A stretch of DNA of 49,895 nucleotides from Acaryochloris sp. IP29b_bin.137 (GTDB lineage Bacteria > Cyanobacteriota > Cyanobacteriia > Thermosynechococcales > Thermosynechococcaceae). The position numbers were made by a program, and so were the translations under genes. The notes beneath the pieces are model-generated. The model ran no database searches. It was not told where the DNA came from and was given only the letters and a program-made list of their open reading frames with translations. Shown one piece after another: positions 1 through 8,868 of the stretch (position 1 is its first letter; each line of letters begins with the position of its first letter). Where the stretch lies: contig NZ_JANQOP010000124.1 in assembly GCF_028285745.1 (NCBI RefSeq), positions 1 through 49,895 of the forward strand, read 5' to 3'.

Positions 1-1
1 A

Positions 2-697
2 TCGCAAAAATGGCAGCGCCCCGCCGACTTTACCCTGCGGGAAGCGGCAGAAGCCCAACTCCTGCGGATTTATCTGCATCGGCCTCAGTTTCGCCAAGAC
101 ATTCATAATGCCCTGAAGCAGCGAGATATTGAGTTTAGCTTTTCCCACCATCGGTTTTTGTGGCGGCAAATCTTAGCCATCGAAGATGACTCAACTAGAA
201 GCGAGCCTCCACCAGAACATCCAGAGTTCGAAATCCCCAGATTTGACTTAATAGCAGCGGTACAAGATCTCTGTACCGAATTTTCACAGGAGATCCAGCA
301 GGTCTATCACCTGATTCAGCTGAATGAAAAAACAGAGCTAGACATACTGCGCCCCAGCCTTTCGATTCGAGCAGCGGCCGCTAGTCTAGAACGCATTGCC
401 TGCGAAAAACGCTGTCGACATTTGCTGCAAATGTGGGAATCGGCGATGAAATCGGCCAAACGGGAACTGGGACAGCGCCAGATCCTCAATACCTATCTGC
501 AACAAATGCTGATGGACGAATCGGAGCAAGTTCAAAGTTTGCTCGCTGAGGAATCCTACTGCTTGCAAGAGCTGGATGAAATTAAACGCCTATACTATCA
601 AGAAAAACGCTATTTGCAACAGCTGGATCAGCAGCGGTGCGTTGATCTCAACGATCTCAGCGAATTGTTGGCCAATCCCCTTATAAATTTGAATTAG
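2..697 (+). CDS. dnaG: DNA primase DnaG, C-terminal part (5' end outside window)
   Basis: The frame is open from the first bases of the window to a TAG at 695-697, giving 231 residues with no start inside. The first visible residues (AEAQLLRIYLHRPQFRQDI, then FSFSHHRFLWRQIL) match, from memory, the conserved block near the C-terminus of cyanobacterial DnaG, downstream of the TOPRIM catalytic core. The rest is helical and charged, rich in Gln, Glu and Leu, as expected for the helicase-interacting tail. DnaG makes RNA primers at the replication fork. The Met at 158 is internal, not a start, because the homology runs upstream of it. The zinc-binding and TOPRIM domains lie outside the window and cannot be assessed. 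Confidence 0.82.
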   Translation, partial: SQKWQRPADFTLREAAEAQLLRIYLHRPQFRQDIHNALKQRDIEFSFSHHRFLWRQILAIEDDSTRSEPPPEHPEFEIPRFDLIAAVQDLCTEFSQEIQQVYHLIQLNEKTELDILRPSLSIRAAAASLERIACEKRCRHLLQMWESAMKSAKRELGQRQILNTYLQQMLMDESEQVQSLLAEESYCLQELDEIKRLYYQEKRYLQQLDQQRCVDLNDLSELLANPLINLN

Positions 698-805
698 GCA
701 GGCGCGCAGCAAGACGCGGCGGAAACCTGAAATTAATAAAATTATCGCGCCCTATCCGCTCAAACTGGCCCTAGGATGAAAGATAGTCCTTGGTAGACAG
801 TGCTT

Positions 806-1123
806 ATGGCCACGAAAAAGCAATACAAGAACTTTGCCGAATTATTATCTGGATCAGATAAACCGGTACTTGTCGATTTCTACGCCACTTGGTGTGGGCC
901 TTGCCGCATGTTGGTACCCATTCTGGACCAAGTGAGTGCTTTGATGAAAGACAAACTGCAAGTGGTCAAAATTGACACCGAGCGCTACCCAGAGCTTGCA
1001 ACGGAATATCATATTCACGCTTTGCCTACCCTGGTCTTGTTTAAGGATAGTCAGCCTGTGGAGCGAATCGAAGGGGTTTTGCCGCCAGAGGATATTGTCA
1101 GTCGTTTACAACCGCTGCTCTAG
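806..1123 (+). CDS. Thioredoxin
   Basis: A 105-residue single-domain thioredoxin, a cytosolic disulfide reductase. The active site WCGPC is at residues 29-33, preceded by the usual VLVDFYA strand. The cis-proline loop is HALPTLVLF, and the C-terminal helix IVSRLQPLL closes the fold. The ATG at 806 gives MATKKQYKNF, a normal thioredoxin N-terminus. A GTG two codons upstream at 800 is possible but adds only Met-Leu. The gene is convergent with the FHA gene that follows, with 33 bp between the stops and no clear terminator. There is no signal peptide. Confidence 0.93.
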   Translation: MATKKQYKNFAELLSGSDKPVLVDFYATWCGPCRMLVPILDQVSALMKDKLQVVKIDTERYPELATEYHIHALPTLVLFKDSQPVERIEGVLPPEDIVSRLQPLL

Positions 1124-1156
1124 CGGTATGGGGCGAGAGATACTTCCAAACAAGAC

Positions 1157-2068
1157 TTATCTCGACTCATCTTTCAAGTCTTTTAGCAGTGAGAAAAAAT
1201 CTGTGGCGACTGTGTTTTGCTCCAGTTCTTGGCTACCGAGAAGCTTGAGAACCACATTTACTTGGGCGACCATATCTACCACTCGCGCCAACATATTATC
1301 TTCTCGAAAGGCAGGGAGTAGATCGGTCGCGCCTTGAGCTTTGGCCCATTTCAGCTCGGAAGGCAGCACTTCGGTTCTGCCCCGGCAGGTTAAAACAATT
1401 TTCAGGGACGGATATGCCTCTTGACACCATCGACAAAACTGGTAGGGGTTGGGATTTAAGGTTTCAGCTTCAACTAAGAGGAGATCGGGCAATCGACTTT
1501 CATGAAGCGCATAACTGTCCAGACAATTGCTCAGGTCTTCACTAGAGGTGAGTTTCTCCCAGATGACAGAAACTCCTTGGTAGATCAATAACTCTTGCCA
1601 AAGCTTGCCTTGGGTGGCTGACGGTTGCACCATCAGCACTAGCTTTTGTGTCGCATTCGGCCTAAAAGGTTCTAACGCAGAGGAGAGTTGAAACTCCATG
1701 GATAGTCGGCCTACTTTTAACCGGTCTCCATGGTGTAAACCGGTCGGATGTAAGACCCGTTGCTCATTCACAAAGGAGCCATTTAAGCTGTTTAGATCCG
1801 TGAAGTAAAACTCATGTAAGGGGGTAGAAAAAATAAGAGCGTGCTGTCGGGATAAGGTGACATCGTTAAACGCAATGGAACAAGATTGATCTCGCCCTAA
1901 GGTCCAAAAGGGGGTTCCGACCAGGCTGCGATAATATCCTTGCGGCGGATAGGGTGAAAACCGGACCATCGAGACGGATGGGGTCCAAAATCCTCCCTCT
2001 GTCAGCTCTTGGTGCGAGAGACAGGCATTGGCGGGAATAAAGAGTTGGGGGTTGGGACCTGAAGACAC
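1157..2068 (-). CDS. FHA domain protein with C-terminal pseudo-receiver domain
   Basis: A 303-residue soluble protein. An FHA (phosphothreonine-binding) domain spans about residues 55-127, with the expected signatures GRD (58-60), SRQHA (73-77) and LNSLNGSFVN (92-101). Residues about 140-290 read like a response-regulator receiver: a PDLLLVEAE strand-turn, an IVLT strand and a KWAKAQGATDLLPAF segment. The phospho-acceptor Asp position appears as Glu (LLLVEAE), so it is probably not phosphorylated. The start is GTG at 2068; the next Met is residue 34. The gene is divergent from nothing immediate: about 250 bp of non-coding DNA separate it from the DUF4278 gene. The partner protein cannot be inferred from the sequence. 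Confidence 0.8.
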   Translation of the reverse strand: MSSGPNPQLFIPANACLSHQELTEGGFWTPSVSMVRFSPYPPQGYYRSLVGTPFWTLGRDQSCSIAFNDVTLSRQHALIFSTPLHEFYFTDLNSLNGSFVNEQRVLHPTGLHHGDRLKVGRLSMEFQLSSALEPFRPNATQKLVLMVQPSATQGKLWQELLIYQGVSVIWEKLTSSEDLSNCLDSYALHESRLPDLLLVEAETLNPNPYQFCRWCQEAYPSLKIVLTCRGRTEVLPSELKWAKAQGATDLLPAFREDNMLARVVDMVAQVNVVLKLLGSQELEQNTVATDFFSLLKDLKDESR

Positions 2069-2231
2069 AATTAATAAAAACTCATTTCACAAAAGCTTAC
2101 ATGCTTGCGACCTATAAACGCTGCCAATTTTTGGCTGTATTGATCATTGCAGATCATAGTTTTTTTGCTACTGAAGGTTAATTATGCCACGGTCTATTTT
2201 GATCGGGTAGTCTCTTCTTCACAGGGGAGGC

Positions 2232-2262
2232 AAAAAAAAATCACCCCCAACTTTGGAGGTGA
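2232..2262 (-). terminator. Rho-independent terminator of the DUF4278 gene
   Basis: On the - strand, an 8-bp stem (TCACCTCC paired with GGGGGTGA, one G-U) encloses a short loop and is followed by nine T. It lies 54 bp beyond the stop of the DUF4278 gene, so that gene is probably transcribed alone and insulated from the FHA gene downstream. Confidence 0.85.
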
Positions 2263-2315
2263 ACAGACTCGTGATTGTCGTTTGAATGGATCCCTATTCG
2301 CAAAAAGGATGGAGA

Positions 2316-2765
2316 TTAACTGAGGGCAGCACGAGAGCGATCGTAACTGCTGCGAAAACTAGGGTGTACTTTGCCTTGAATATGATTCCAATAGTAGGCG
2401 GCATCAGCCCCTAATCCTACTTCCGTTGCTACACGGGTCAATAGTGCTTGCTGACGAGTCTTAATCCACTTGTGATGGGACATCATCAAGGCGCGGGCCA
2501 TATTGGCAACGGATAATCCTTCGACCTCAGTAGGAGCCACTGTTGGAGCTGGGGTATAAACAGGTGTGGATACCGCTTCAGGCTGTCCCGTTTGATAGGG
2601 AACGCCACGGTATACCAAATCTAAGTTGGGTTGAAGAACAGGAACGGTTTGTGGATTTCTAAATCTCCATTCCAGTCCTCGATATTGCCCCACTTCACCA
2701 CTGGCAGTCATATCCACTTGAGGGGGGGTATAGTCGTATTCAACGCCGCGATAAGTCAGTTTCAT
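2316..2765 (-). CDS. DUF4278 domain protein
   Basis: A 149-residue protein. Its N-terminus MKLTYRGVEYDYTPP, followed by a second and third YRG element (QYRGLEWRFR at about 27 and LVYRGVPYQ at about 50), is the signature of DUF4278, a family of unknown function found in cyanobacteria. The middle is Pro/Thr/Val-rich (about 65-85). The C-terminal half is basic and helical (LMMSHHKWIKTRQQALLTR). No signal peptide or membrane segment is visible. The start is well supported by GGAGG at 2772-2776, seven bases upstream of the ATG. It is a stand-alone gene with its own terminator. I assign no function. Confidence 0.85.
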   Translation of the reverse strand: MKLTYRGVEYDYTPPQVDMTASGEVGQYRGLEWRFRNPQTVPVLQPNLDLVYRGVPYQTGQPEAVSTPVYTPAPTVAPTEVEGLSVANMARALMMSHHKWIKTRQQALLTRVATEVGLGADAAYYWNHIQGKVHPSFRSSYDRSRAALS

Positions 2766-3050
2766 GGTTCGCCTCCGATCGTTTTTTACTGATGCGTATA
2801 GATTTGAGGCGCGTTCCTTCGAGCGAAGGCTCTACTTCCGTCCCTTGACTACTTGAACAGAGTTAAAAACGAGTTAAGGGATGAACGATTTATTTTCTGT
2901 ATCAAATATAACATTTTTTAGATAAATTGCCTAACCTCATAAAGATAATTAATTGAATATTTTTATGCTTAACATTGAATTTTATCAATTTATTTATATC
3001 GTTCTCGCCCGGGTGATAATCTAAGAAGTCGTTTTCTGCTTCCTACGCTG
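2766..3050. other. Non-coding, AT-rich divergent promoter region
   Basis: This 285-bp gap separates the divergent DUF4278 and hisIE genes. The stretch 2880-3000 is strikingly AT-rich and must hold both promoters. I could not pick out reliable -35/-10 boxes or a palindromic operator. Confidence 0.5.
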
Positions 3051-3689
3051 ATGTCTTCTTTTGCAAGCCTGGCAATCCCAGTTGATGAAATTCGCTATGA
3101 TGCCCAGGGGCTAATCCCAGCGATTATCCAAGACTATTTAGATGGAACGGTATTGATGATGGCTTGGATGAATCGTGAGTCCCTACAAAAGACAATGGAG
3201 ACGGGACGAACTTGGTTTTGGAGTCGGTCTAGACAAGAACTCTGGCCCAAAGGCGAAACCTCGGGCCATGTGCAGCAGGTCAAATCACTCCGGTATGACT
3301 GTGACAGCGATGCCCTCCTAATTGGCGTCGAGCAAATCGGTGACATTGCTTGTCATACGGGGGAGCGAAGCTGTTTTCATCAGGTGGGAGGGGAAATTGT
3401 GGCTCCCCCTGCGGATACCCTGTCTCAGGTGTTTGCGGTCATTTGCGATCGCAAACAGCATCCCTCTCCAGAGTCTTACACCTGCCAGCTATTTGCCGCT
3501 GGCGATAACAAAATCCTCAAAAAAATTGGCGAGGAATCTGCAGAAGTGGTGATGGCCTGTAAGGATAATAATGCCGATGAAATCGCCGGAGAAGTCGCAG
3601 ACCTGATTTATCATAGTCTGGTGGCCTTAGCTCATCATGATGTAGACATCAAAGACGTTTATCGCAAGCTACAAGAGCGACGACGCTAG
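3051..3689 (+). CDS. hisIE: Bifunctional phosphoribosyl-AMP cyclohydrolase / phosphoribosyl-ATP pyrophosphatase
   Basis: A 212-residue enzyme for steps 2 and 3 of histidine synthesis. The N-terminal HisI (cyclohydrolase) domain, residues about 1-115, shows the metal site CDSD (84-87) and CHTGERSCF (101-109), with cysteines 84, 101 and 108. The C-terminal HisE (pyrophosphohydrolase) domain, about 125-205, shows the MazG-like acidic pattern IGEESAEVV (159-167) and EVADLIYH (181-188). Both sets of catalytic residues are intact and the length is normal for the fused form. The start is ATG at 3051. The MFS gene begins only 2 bp after the stop, so the two are probably co-transcribed, although no functional link to histidine is known. 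Confidence 0.96.
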   Translation: MSSFASLAIPVDEIRYDAQGLIPAIIQDYLDGTVLMMAWMNRESLQKTMETGRTWFWSRSRQELWPKGETSGHVQQVKSLRYDCDSDALLIGVEQIGDIACHTGERSCFHQVGGEIVAPPADTLSQVFAVICDRKQHPSPESYTCQLFAAGDNKILKKIGEESAEVVMACKDNNADEIAGEVADLIYHSLVALAHHDVDIKDVYRKLQERRR

Positions 3690-3691
3690 GC

Positions 3692-4882
3692 ATGAAGCGC
3701 GAAGTTTGGATCGTCTCCGCCATTGCCCTCGTTAATTCCCTCAGCTTTACCATTTTGCTGCCAACCCTGTATCCCTACGGTCGGCAGTTTGGACTCAATG
3801 ATTTTGAGACCAGCTTTCTCTTCTCCATCTTTTCCCTTGCTCAATTTATCGCCACCCCTGTGATTGGCCAGCTCTCAGACCGCTGGGGGAGACGGCCCCT
3901 CTTAATTGTGAGTTTAGCTGGGACGATGTTGGCCAATCTGATGGCCGGCATGGCTACTGCTGCTTGGGTGTTATTCTTGGCCCGTTTTCTAGATGGGATA
4001 ACCGGAGGCAACAATTCCGTGATTCAGGCAGTGATTGCGGATGTCACCGATGCGGAGAATCGGGCGCGTGGATTTAGTCTGTTTGGGGCGGCCTTTGGCG
4101 TCGGCTTTGTTCTCGGCCCCATTATCAGTATAGGAGCGCAGGCGATTTCCCTCGGAGCTAGTTTTTTAGTGTCAGCTTGGATCGCAGGCATCGCTTTAGG
4201 CGTAACCTACTTTCTCTTGCCCGAAACGTTAGCAGAGCAGCGACCGCAACGGCATCGGTTTGAGTTGGGATTGGCTAAATTAATCACAGGATTAACCCTT
4301 CCCAAAGTTGGAATTCTGTTATTGATCAACTTCTTGATTGGCACGACCTTTACGATTTTCACCTATTCTTTCCAGCCGTATTTCCTCAACGTGCTCAACC
4401 AAACCCCTCAGTCTTTGGCCCTGATGTTTATCGTTTACGGCCTACTCGGGGTGTTGATGCAGACCTTTGGGGTGCCTCGTCTAACCAAAAGAGTGAATTT
4501 GCTGTTGATCTTATTCTCAGCCTTGCTGATTCGCAGTCTGGCCTTTCTCGCCATGCCCATCTGGCCGAATTTAATCTATTTTGTCTCGATCACCATTTTC
4601 TTTTCTGTCTTTAACTCCCTTGTCCAACCGATTATCAATACGCTGATTTCTCTGAACGCCAATGCTCAGCAGCAAGGTATGGTTATGGGTTTAAATGCCT
4701 CCTATCTCAGCATCTCCAATGGTATTGGCCCCGTCATTGCAGGACTCATGATTCAACAGTCTGCCCCAGTGACCTACGGTTACCCCCTATATCTGGCGGG
4801 TGTATGTACGCTGTTGGTGATGCTCCTAGCCATCAAAACCCGCAAAAAATATGCCCCCAGTAACCTTGAGGGCAGAAAATAG
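3692..4882 (+). CDS. MFS transporter (TetA/drug-exporter type)
   Basis: A 396-residue inner-membrane protein with about 12 hydrophobic helices in two halves. The family motif A is clear between helices 2 and 3 (GQLSDRWGRRPL, residues 59-70), and helix 4 carries the usual FLARFLDGITGG. This pattern fits proton-coupled multidrug or tetracycline-type exporters, but the substrate cannot be told from sequence. It starts 2 bp after hisIE and probably shares its transcript. It is convergent with the zinc-ribbon/FHA gene, with 27 bp between the two stops. Confidence 0.88.
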   Translation: MKREVWIVSAIALVNSLSFTILLPTLYPYGRQFGLNDFETSFLFSIFSLAQFIATPVIGQLSDRWGRRPLLIVSLAGTMLANLMAGMATAAWVLFLARFLDGITGGNNSVIQAVIADVTDAENRARGFSLFGAAFGVGFVLGPIISIGAQAISLGASFLVSAWIAGIALGVTYFLLPETLAEQRPQRHRFELGLAKLITGLTLPKVGILLLINFLIGTTFTIFTYSFQPYFLNVLNQTPQSLALMFIVYGLLGVLMQTFGVPRLTKRVNLLLILFSALLIRSLAFLAMPIWPNLIYFVSITIFFSVFNSLVQPIINTLISLNANAQQQGMVMGLNASYLSISNGIGPVIAGLMIQQSAPVTYGYPLYLAGVCTLLVMLLAIKTRKKYAPSNLEGRK

Positions 4883-4909
4883 AAAGTCAGTAGCTAAGAT
4901 ATTGAGCGA

Positions 4910-6016
4910 TTAACCTGGATGGAAGATAAAGCTGACTTTGTCCTCTTTACCTAAGGAGATGCGATCGCCCGCCCGTAACCGATAGCGATCTCCTGGACGC
5001 AACGGCTGATTATTTACATAGGTGCCGTTGGCACTCCCAGTATCTTCGAGGTAATACCCATCTGGATCAATGCGGATATCGGCATGGACCCGAGAGACGA
5101 CATCACTATCCGGGAATCCAGACACATCGACATCTGGCGGAATTCGATCGTTCGGCTTGCCAATATGGACAAGATTCAGATTCGTAGGTAAGTCAACCGT
5201 CATATTACTCCGCTCATGCAGAAGACTGGCAACCGGGAGCTGTAGCTGTGTTGCCCCTACCGGAGGCGGAGTCGGCTGCTCTGGGATGGGGGTCGTCGTG
5301 GGTTGTGGCGTTTCAGAGATAACAGGCTCGGGAATAGACAGAGGTGGCTCAGGGGTTGAGGGCACCTCGGCAGATGGCATGGGCGACTGGGATATCCCGG
5401 CAGACATGGATGGGGGCTCAGAGGATACCGGCGGCATTGGGGGTTCAGACATGACTGGCGGCATCGGGGGCTCCGACAGGGCTGGCGGCATGGGCGGCGA
5501 TGGCTCAGGCATCTCGGGTAAGTCTGGGGGCATCGGCAGGGGTGAGCTGGGGAGCGGCGGCGATGGTGCCATATTTTCCGTCGGCTGCTCACTCATTTCC
5601 ACTGACATGGAGGGAGTTGGGGACCCAGGAGGGGTCACTTCCGTCGGGGCAAATCCCAAATCCATCTCTGGAAATTCTGTCATTTCGATTTGATCTGGGG
5701 GTGTCATGGCGGGGGGATCAGGCAGCGGCACGACCACATCGGTCGCTGGAATCCCGGAAGGCGTATCAAAACTCACAACGTCCGTCGCTGGAATCCCTTT
5801 ACCTGCATTCACTTGTGTTGGGGCAGTGGCCATATCTAAGCTGGGAGGGGCAGCCCCCTGCAGCGAGGTCCCACATTGAGAACAAAAGACGGCGTCTTCC
5901 GGTACCTGAGCATGGCAACTGGGACAAGACGACATCTTGGGTAACTCTACGTAGCAAGCTTCACAGGTAATTGCTCCCTCTGGGTTAGAGTGGCCGCAGT
6001 TGGTGCAGGTAATCAT
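4910..6016 (-). CDS. Double zinc-ribbon, Pro-rich, FHA domain protein
   Basis: A 368-residue protein in three parts. (1) Two N-terminal zinc ribbons of CxxC...CxxC type (Cys 4, 7, 18, 21 and Cys 31, 34, 45, 48). (2) A low-complexity Pro/Ser/Met/Glu-rich linker (about 55-250) built from variants of SEPPMPP. (3) A C-terminal FHA domain (about 283-366) with VVSRVHADI, DTGSANGTYVNN and GDRISLGKED. The FHA part should bind phosphothreonine on a partner kinase substrate, and the ribbons and linker suggest a scaffold. ATG 6016 has GGAG seven bases upstream. The linker's repeated codons create a long antisense open frame, which is not a gene. Confidence 0.85.
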   Translation of the reverse strand: MITCTNCGHSNPEGAITCEACYVELPKMSSCPSCHAQVPEDAVFCSQCGTSLQGAAPPSLDMATAPTQVNAGKGIPATDVVSFDTPSGIPATDVVVPLPDPPAMTPPDQIEMTEFPEMDLGFAPTEVTPPGSPTPSMSVEMSEQPTENMAPSPPLPSSPLPMPPDLPEMPEPSPPMPPALSEPPMPPVMSEPPMPPVSSEPPSMSAGISQSPMPSAEVPSTPEPPLSIPEPVISETPQPTTTPIPEQPTPPPVGATQLQLPVASLLHERSNMTVDLPTNLNLVHIGKPNDRIPPDVDVSGFPDSDVVSRVHADIRIDPDGYYLEDTGSANGTYVNNQPLRPGDRYRLRAGDRISLGKEDKVSFIFHPG

Positions 6017-6242
6017 AGATCTCCAAACCTTGTCATCACTTCATCCAAGATACACCTCACCATCAATCGATAGGATGTCATCGATCACAATCGAAAACCT
6101 GAAATGGGTTTCTTATGATCGCGCTCAAACTCCCGCGCTACCAAAAGTCGGTAAAATTGGCGACAAAGCAGACCAAACTGGCCTTTTCAGCCCAAGGTGA
6201 TTGGGACAAATTCAGAAGTTCAGAATAATTTAAATTCCGCTC

Positions 6243-7472
6243 ATGATTTTTTCTGTTAAGCCTATCCCTATGCTGGCGCTGCCCCTGCAAGATCCCGTCT
6301 ATGCCTTCAGCGTTGTGTTGGCCATACTTCTAGTCGCTCCCCTAATTGCCAAACCTTTAAAACTTCCGACCTTAGTGGTTCTGATTCTGTTGGGGTGTTT
6401 ATTGGGCAGTCATGGTCTAGGCATTCTCGCGCGGGATACTCAGCTTATCTTTCTAGAAAAAGTGGGCCTCCTTTACATTATGTTGTTGGCGGGTCTGCAA
6501 ATGGACCTGGGCAATCTACAGCAATTGGGATTGCGATCGCTGATCTTTGGCCTCCTGACCTTTGGCATTCCTCTCCTGGTTGGCATGGGGCTGGGACAGA
6601 TGATGTTTGCCACTGGCATGATTGCCATATCAGGGTCGACGGTTTTGGCCTCAGCGCTATTGGGCATTCTGTTCTCGCCCCATACCCTGTTGGCCTATCC
6701 CAGTATGACCCGTCTTGGTTTAGCACAACGAGAATCTATTGGCGTCGCTGTCGGCGGCACTGTCTTAACATCCCTATTGACCTTGGTTGGATTTGCCTTG
6801 ATTCAGGCGACGGCTCAAGGCCAAATTGGACTCGCTCTATGGCTGAAGCTCTTGGTAGGGTTACCTCTCCTAATAGCACTGTGCTTTGGTGGTATCCCGA
6901 TTCTGGCACAATCCTTTCTCAACCCAGATGCTGCGTTGGGGCTGCAGTTTATTTTTGTGGTTGCCACACTGTTTGGAGTGGCTTCTGCCACCCAAGGACT
7001 TGGAGTAGATTCCATTGTGGGCGCTTTTATCGCTGGGTTGGCACTCAATCGCTCTATTCCCCTAGATAGTGACTTAATGAACCGAGTTGATTTTGTGGGC
7101 AATAGTCTATTTATTCCCGCCTTTATGGTGTCCGTGGGCGTACTGGCAAATCCGGCCGTGTTTGTCTCAGCGCCAGGCAGCCTCGGGATCGCGGGTGTAA
7201 TCGTCGGTGGAGCCCTATTCGCTAAATTCATCTCAGCCTGGCTAGCGGGCCGATTCTTCCACTACACCTGGACTGAGGTGTTAACCCTCTTTAGCCTCAC
7301 TATTCCTCGGGCCGCATTGGTGTTGGTTATCACCCTATTTGGGAAAGAGGCCAATTTAGTGGATGACAACATTTTCAATGCTGTGATTGCCTACATCGTG
7401 ATCACCTGCCTAGTGGGGCCAATCCTTTCAGAAAAGGTTGGGGCACAGCTAGCGACAACCGATGAAGGGTGA
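6243..7472 (+). CDS. Cation:proton antiporter, CPA2 (NapA/KefB-like) membrane domain
   Basis: A 409-residue, almost wholly hydrophobic protein with about 12-13 helices, matching the Na+/H+ exchanger domain of the CPA2 family. Recognisable parts are LPTLVVLILLGCLLGSHGLG near the N-terminus, MLLAGLQMDL in helix 3 and GVDSIVGAFIAGLALNRSIP near residue 265, a family hallmark. No C-terminal TrkA-N or USP domain is attached. ATG 6243 is used here; Met 10 (6270) is an equally plausible start. It probably exports Na+ or K+ in exchange for protons at the cytoplasmic or thylakoid membrane. The CIA30-like gene follows closely and may be co-transcribed. Confidence 0.87.
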   Translation: MIFSVKPIPMLALPLQDPVYAFSVVLAILLVAPLIAKPLKLPTLVVLILLGCLLGSHGLGILARDTQLIFLEKVGLLYIMLLAGLQMDLGNLQQLGLRSLIFGLLTFGIPLLVGMGLGQMMFATGMIAISGSTVLASALLGILFSPHTLLAYPSMTRLGLAQRESIGVAVGGTVLTSLLTLVGFALIQATAQGQIGLALWLKLLVGLPLLIALCFGGIPILAQSFLNPDAALGLQFIFVVATLFGVASATQGLGVDSIVGAFIAGLALNRSIPLDSDLMNRVDFVGNSLFIPAFMVSVGVLANPAVFVSAPGSLGIAGVIVGGALFAKFISAWLAGRFFHYTWTEVLTLFSLTIPRAALVLVITLFGKEANLVDDNIFNAVIAYIVITCLVGPILSEKVGAQLATTDEG

Positions 7473-7517
7473 CCCATGCTTACAATAAAGGCATGGTGCT
7501 CTACTGCTAGCGACATT

Positions 7518-8186
7518 ATGGCTGACCGAACTCGGCAATCTTGGGATGTCGGTCGATTTTTCCAGACCTTATCCTATTTCGAAGAAATTCCTGTTCTGAA
7601 CTGGTTCCAAAAAATGATGCCTGGATTTACTCCCCCAGCCCCACCCCCGGTCCAAGCAAATCTGATCTTTGACTTTAGTCAATCCGACCAGCTTGATCAG
7701 CTGTGGGGAGCTGTCGATGATGTAGTCATGGGCGGCGTCAGTAATAGTGGTTTACGCTATGAGGTTGGCGTAGCAACCTTTACTGGAACTGTCTCAACCG
7801 CAAATTCTGGTGGATTTGCCTCTGTCCGCACGCGCAACTTCGAGCCGCCTTTAGATCTTTCGGCCCATCAAGGAATTGAATTACAGGTCAAGGGAGATGG
7901 TCAACGCTATAAATTTTTGCTCCGCGACGAGGATAAATGGGATAGTATTGCTTATGCGTTTTCGTTTGATACGGTGGCTCGGGAATGGATTACCGTTCGA
8001 ATTCCCTTTAATCACCTGACACCTGTGTTTCGGGCCAAGACCGTTAGTGATGCACCTCCGGTTCAATCTCAACAGATTCGGGCTATGCAGGTGATGCTGA
8101 GTAAGTTTGAATATGATGGGGCTCTCAATCCACGGTTTAGCCCTGGTGACTTTCGGTTGTCTATCAAGGCTATTGGTGTTTATTGA
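7518..8186 (+). CDS. CIA30 family protein (NDUFAF1-like)
   Basis: The core WGAVDDVVMGGVSNSG, followed by FTGTVSTANSGGFASVR and QGIELQVKGDGQRYKFLLRD, is the CIA30 (complex I intermediate-associated protein 30) signature, a galactose-binding-like beta sandwich. The frame is open from ATG 7476, but ATG 7518 (MADRTRQSWDVGRF) fits the N-terminus I remember for cyanobacterial homologues better, giving 222 residues. In mitochondria the family helps assemble complex I. A role in cyanobacterial NDH-1 or photosystem biogenesis is inference. It starts 3 bp (or 45 bp, with the later ATG) after the antiporter, so the two may share a transcript. Confidence 0.82.
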   Translation: MADRTRQSWDVGRFFQTLSYFEEIPVLNWFQKMMPGFTPPAPPPVQANLIFDFSQSDQLDQLWGAVDDVVMGGVSNSGLRYEVGVATFTGTVSTANSGGFASVRTRNFEPPLDLSAHQGIELQVKGDGQRYKFLLRDEDKWDSIAYAFSFDTVAREWITVRIPFNHLTPVFRAKTVSDAPPVQSQQIRAMQVMLSKFEYDGALNPRFSPGDFRLSIKAIGVY

Positions 8187-8192
8187 GAACCA

Positions 8193-8280
8193 ACTAGAGG
8201 ATTGTGTTGATGTAGCCGGGCATTGCTCATAGTACCTGCACTAGAGAATTGCGCTGAGGTAGCCAGACTGAGCATGCAAC
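8193..8280. repeat. Two imperfect direct copies of a ~45-bp unit
   Basis: ACTAGAG-ATTG-G-TGA-GTAGCC occurs at 8193 and again at 8240. The copies differ mostly by transitions and start a few bases after the CIA30 gene ends. It may be a decayed REP-type element or part of a 3' untranslated region. Confidence 0.5.
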
Positions 8281-8303
8281 ACCGGACTTTTTACTGACAG
8301 AAT

Positions 8304-8366
8304 ATTACTTTATCTATCTATTCAATTACTTTATCTATCTATTCAATTACTTTATCTATCTGTTCA
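8304..8366. repeat. Three tandem 21-bp repeats
   Basis: The unit ATTACTTTATCTATCTATTCA is present three times head to tail (8304, 8325, 8346), with a single A-to-G change in the last copy. It is in non-coding DNA between the CIA30 gene and the polysaccharide cluster. Near-perfect copies suggest recent expansion by replication slippage. Confidence 0.9.
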
Positions 8367-8797
8367 AAGTTGACCTAATCCCCAATAATAATCAGAAATT
8401 GAATATTCAAAGGTTAAATTTAATGTTGTCTAGGCTACATATAGGCAGGCAAGTTAGTAAGAGGATAGATATATTCATCATCATCTGCTTGTAAAGACAA
8501 GATCTAGATATTGTTTATATCTGCAAGCATTTATGCTGTTACTACCATAATAAGTACCATTTCTTAGGCTTACTTTTATTTATGGTTTTAAGTTTAAAAG
8601 TGTCATGAGGCTTGCTTCTATATTAACTTGGTATTTTACGAAATTTTTGCGTAAAAGAAGAAACTATTCCCGATAGGTGTACGTAGGAACGTAGTCTCTT
8701 ATATGAAAATGGTTTCGTTTGTATAATAATCACAACATCGTTTATAATAGATCTTAATAATTATCACGAAGCTAAGTTTTTATTGATGGTTAATGCA

Positions 8798-8846
8798 TCT
8801 CCCTTTTCACTTAAATTGCTTCAAGCAATTTAAGTGAAAAGGGAGA
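8798..8846. repeat. Perfect 49-bp palindrome
   Basis: Two 24-bp arms, each the exact reverse complement of the other, meet around a single central base at 8822. The left arm begins TCTCCCTTTTCACTTAAATT and the right arm ends AATTTAAGTGAAAAGGGAGA. No T-tract follows on either strand, so it is not a standard terminator. The lack of any mismatch in such long arms points to recent origin or active maintenance, for example a MITE-like remnant or a cruciform-forming protein site. Confidence 0.9.
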
Positions 8847-8868
8847 GGATGGAGCTAAATAGATTTAA

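Noticed and set aside
5070-5693. Long + strand frame rich in Gly/Ser
   Set aside because: It is the antisense reading of the Pro-rich linker of the zinc-ribbon/FHA gene, caused by repeated codons.
6077-6200. A short frame (MSSITIENLKWVSYDRAQ...) before the antiporter gene
   Set aside because: It looks protein-like, but the only support is a weak AGG directly next to the ATG, and there is no recognisable family.
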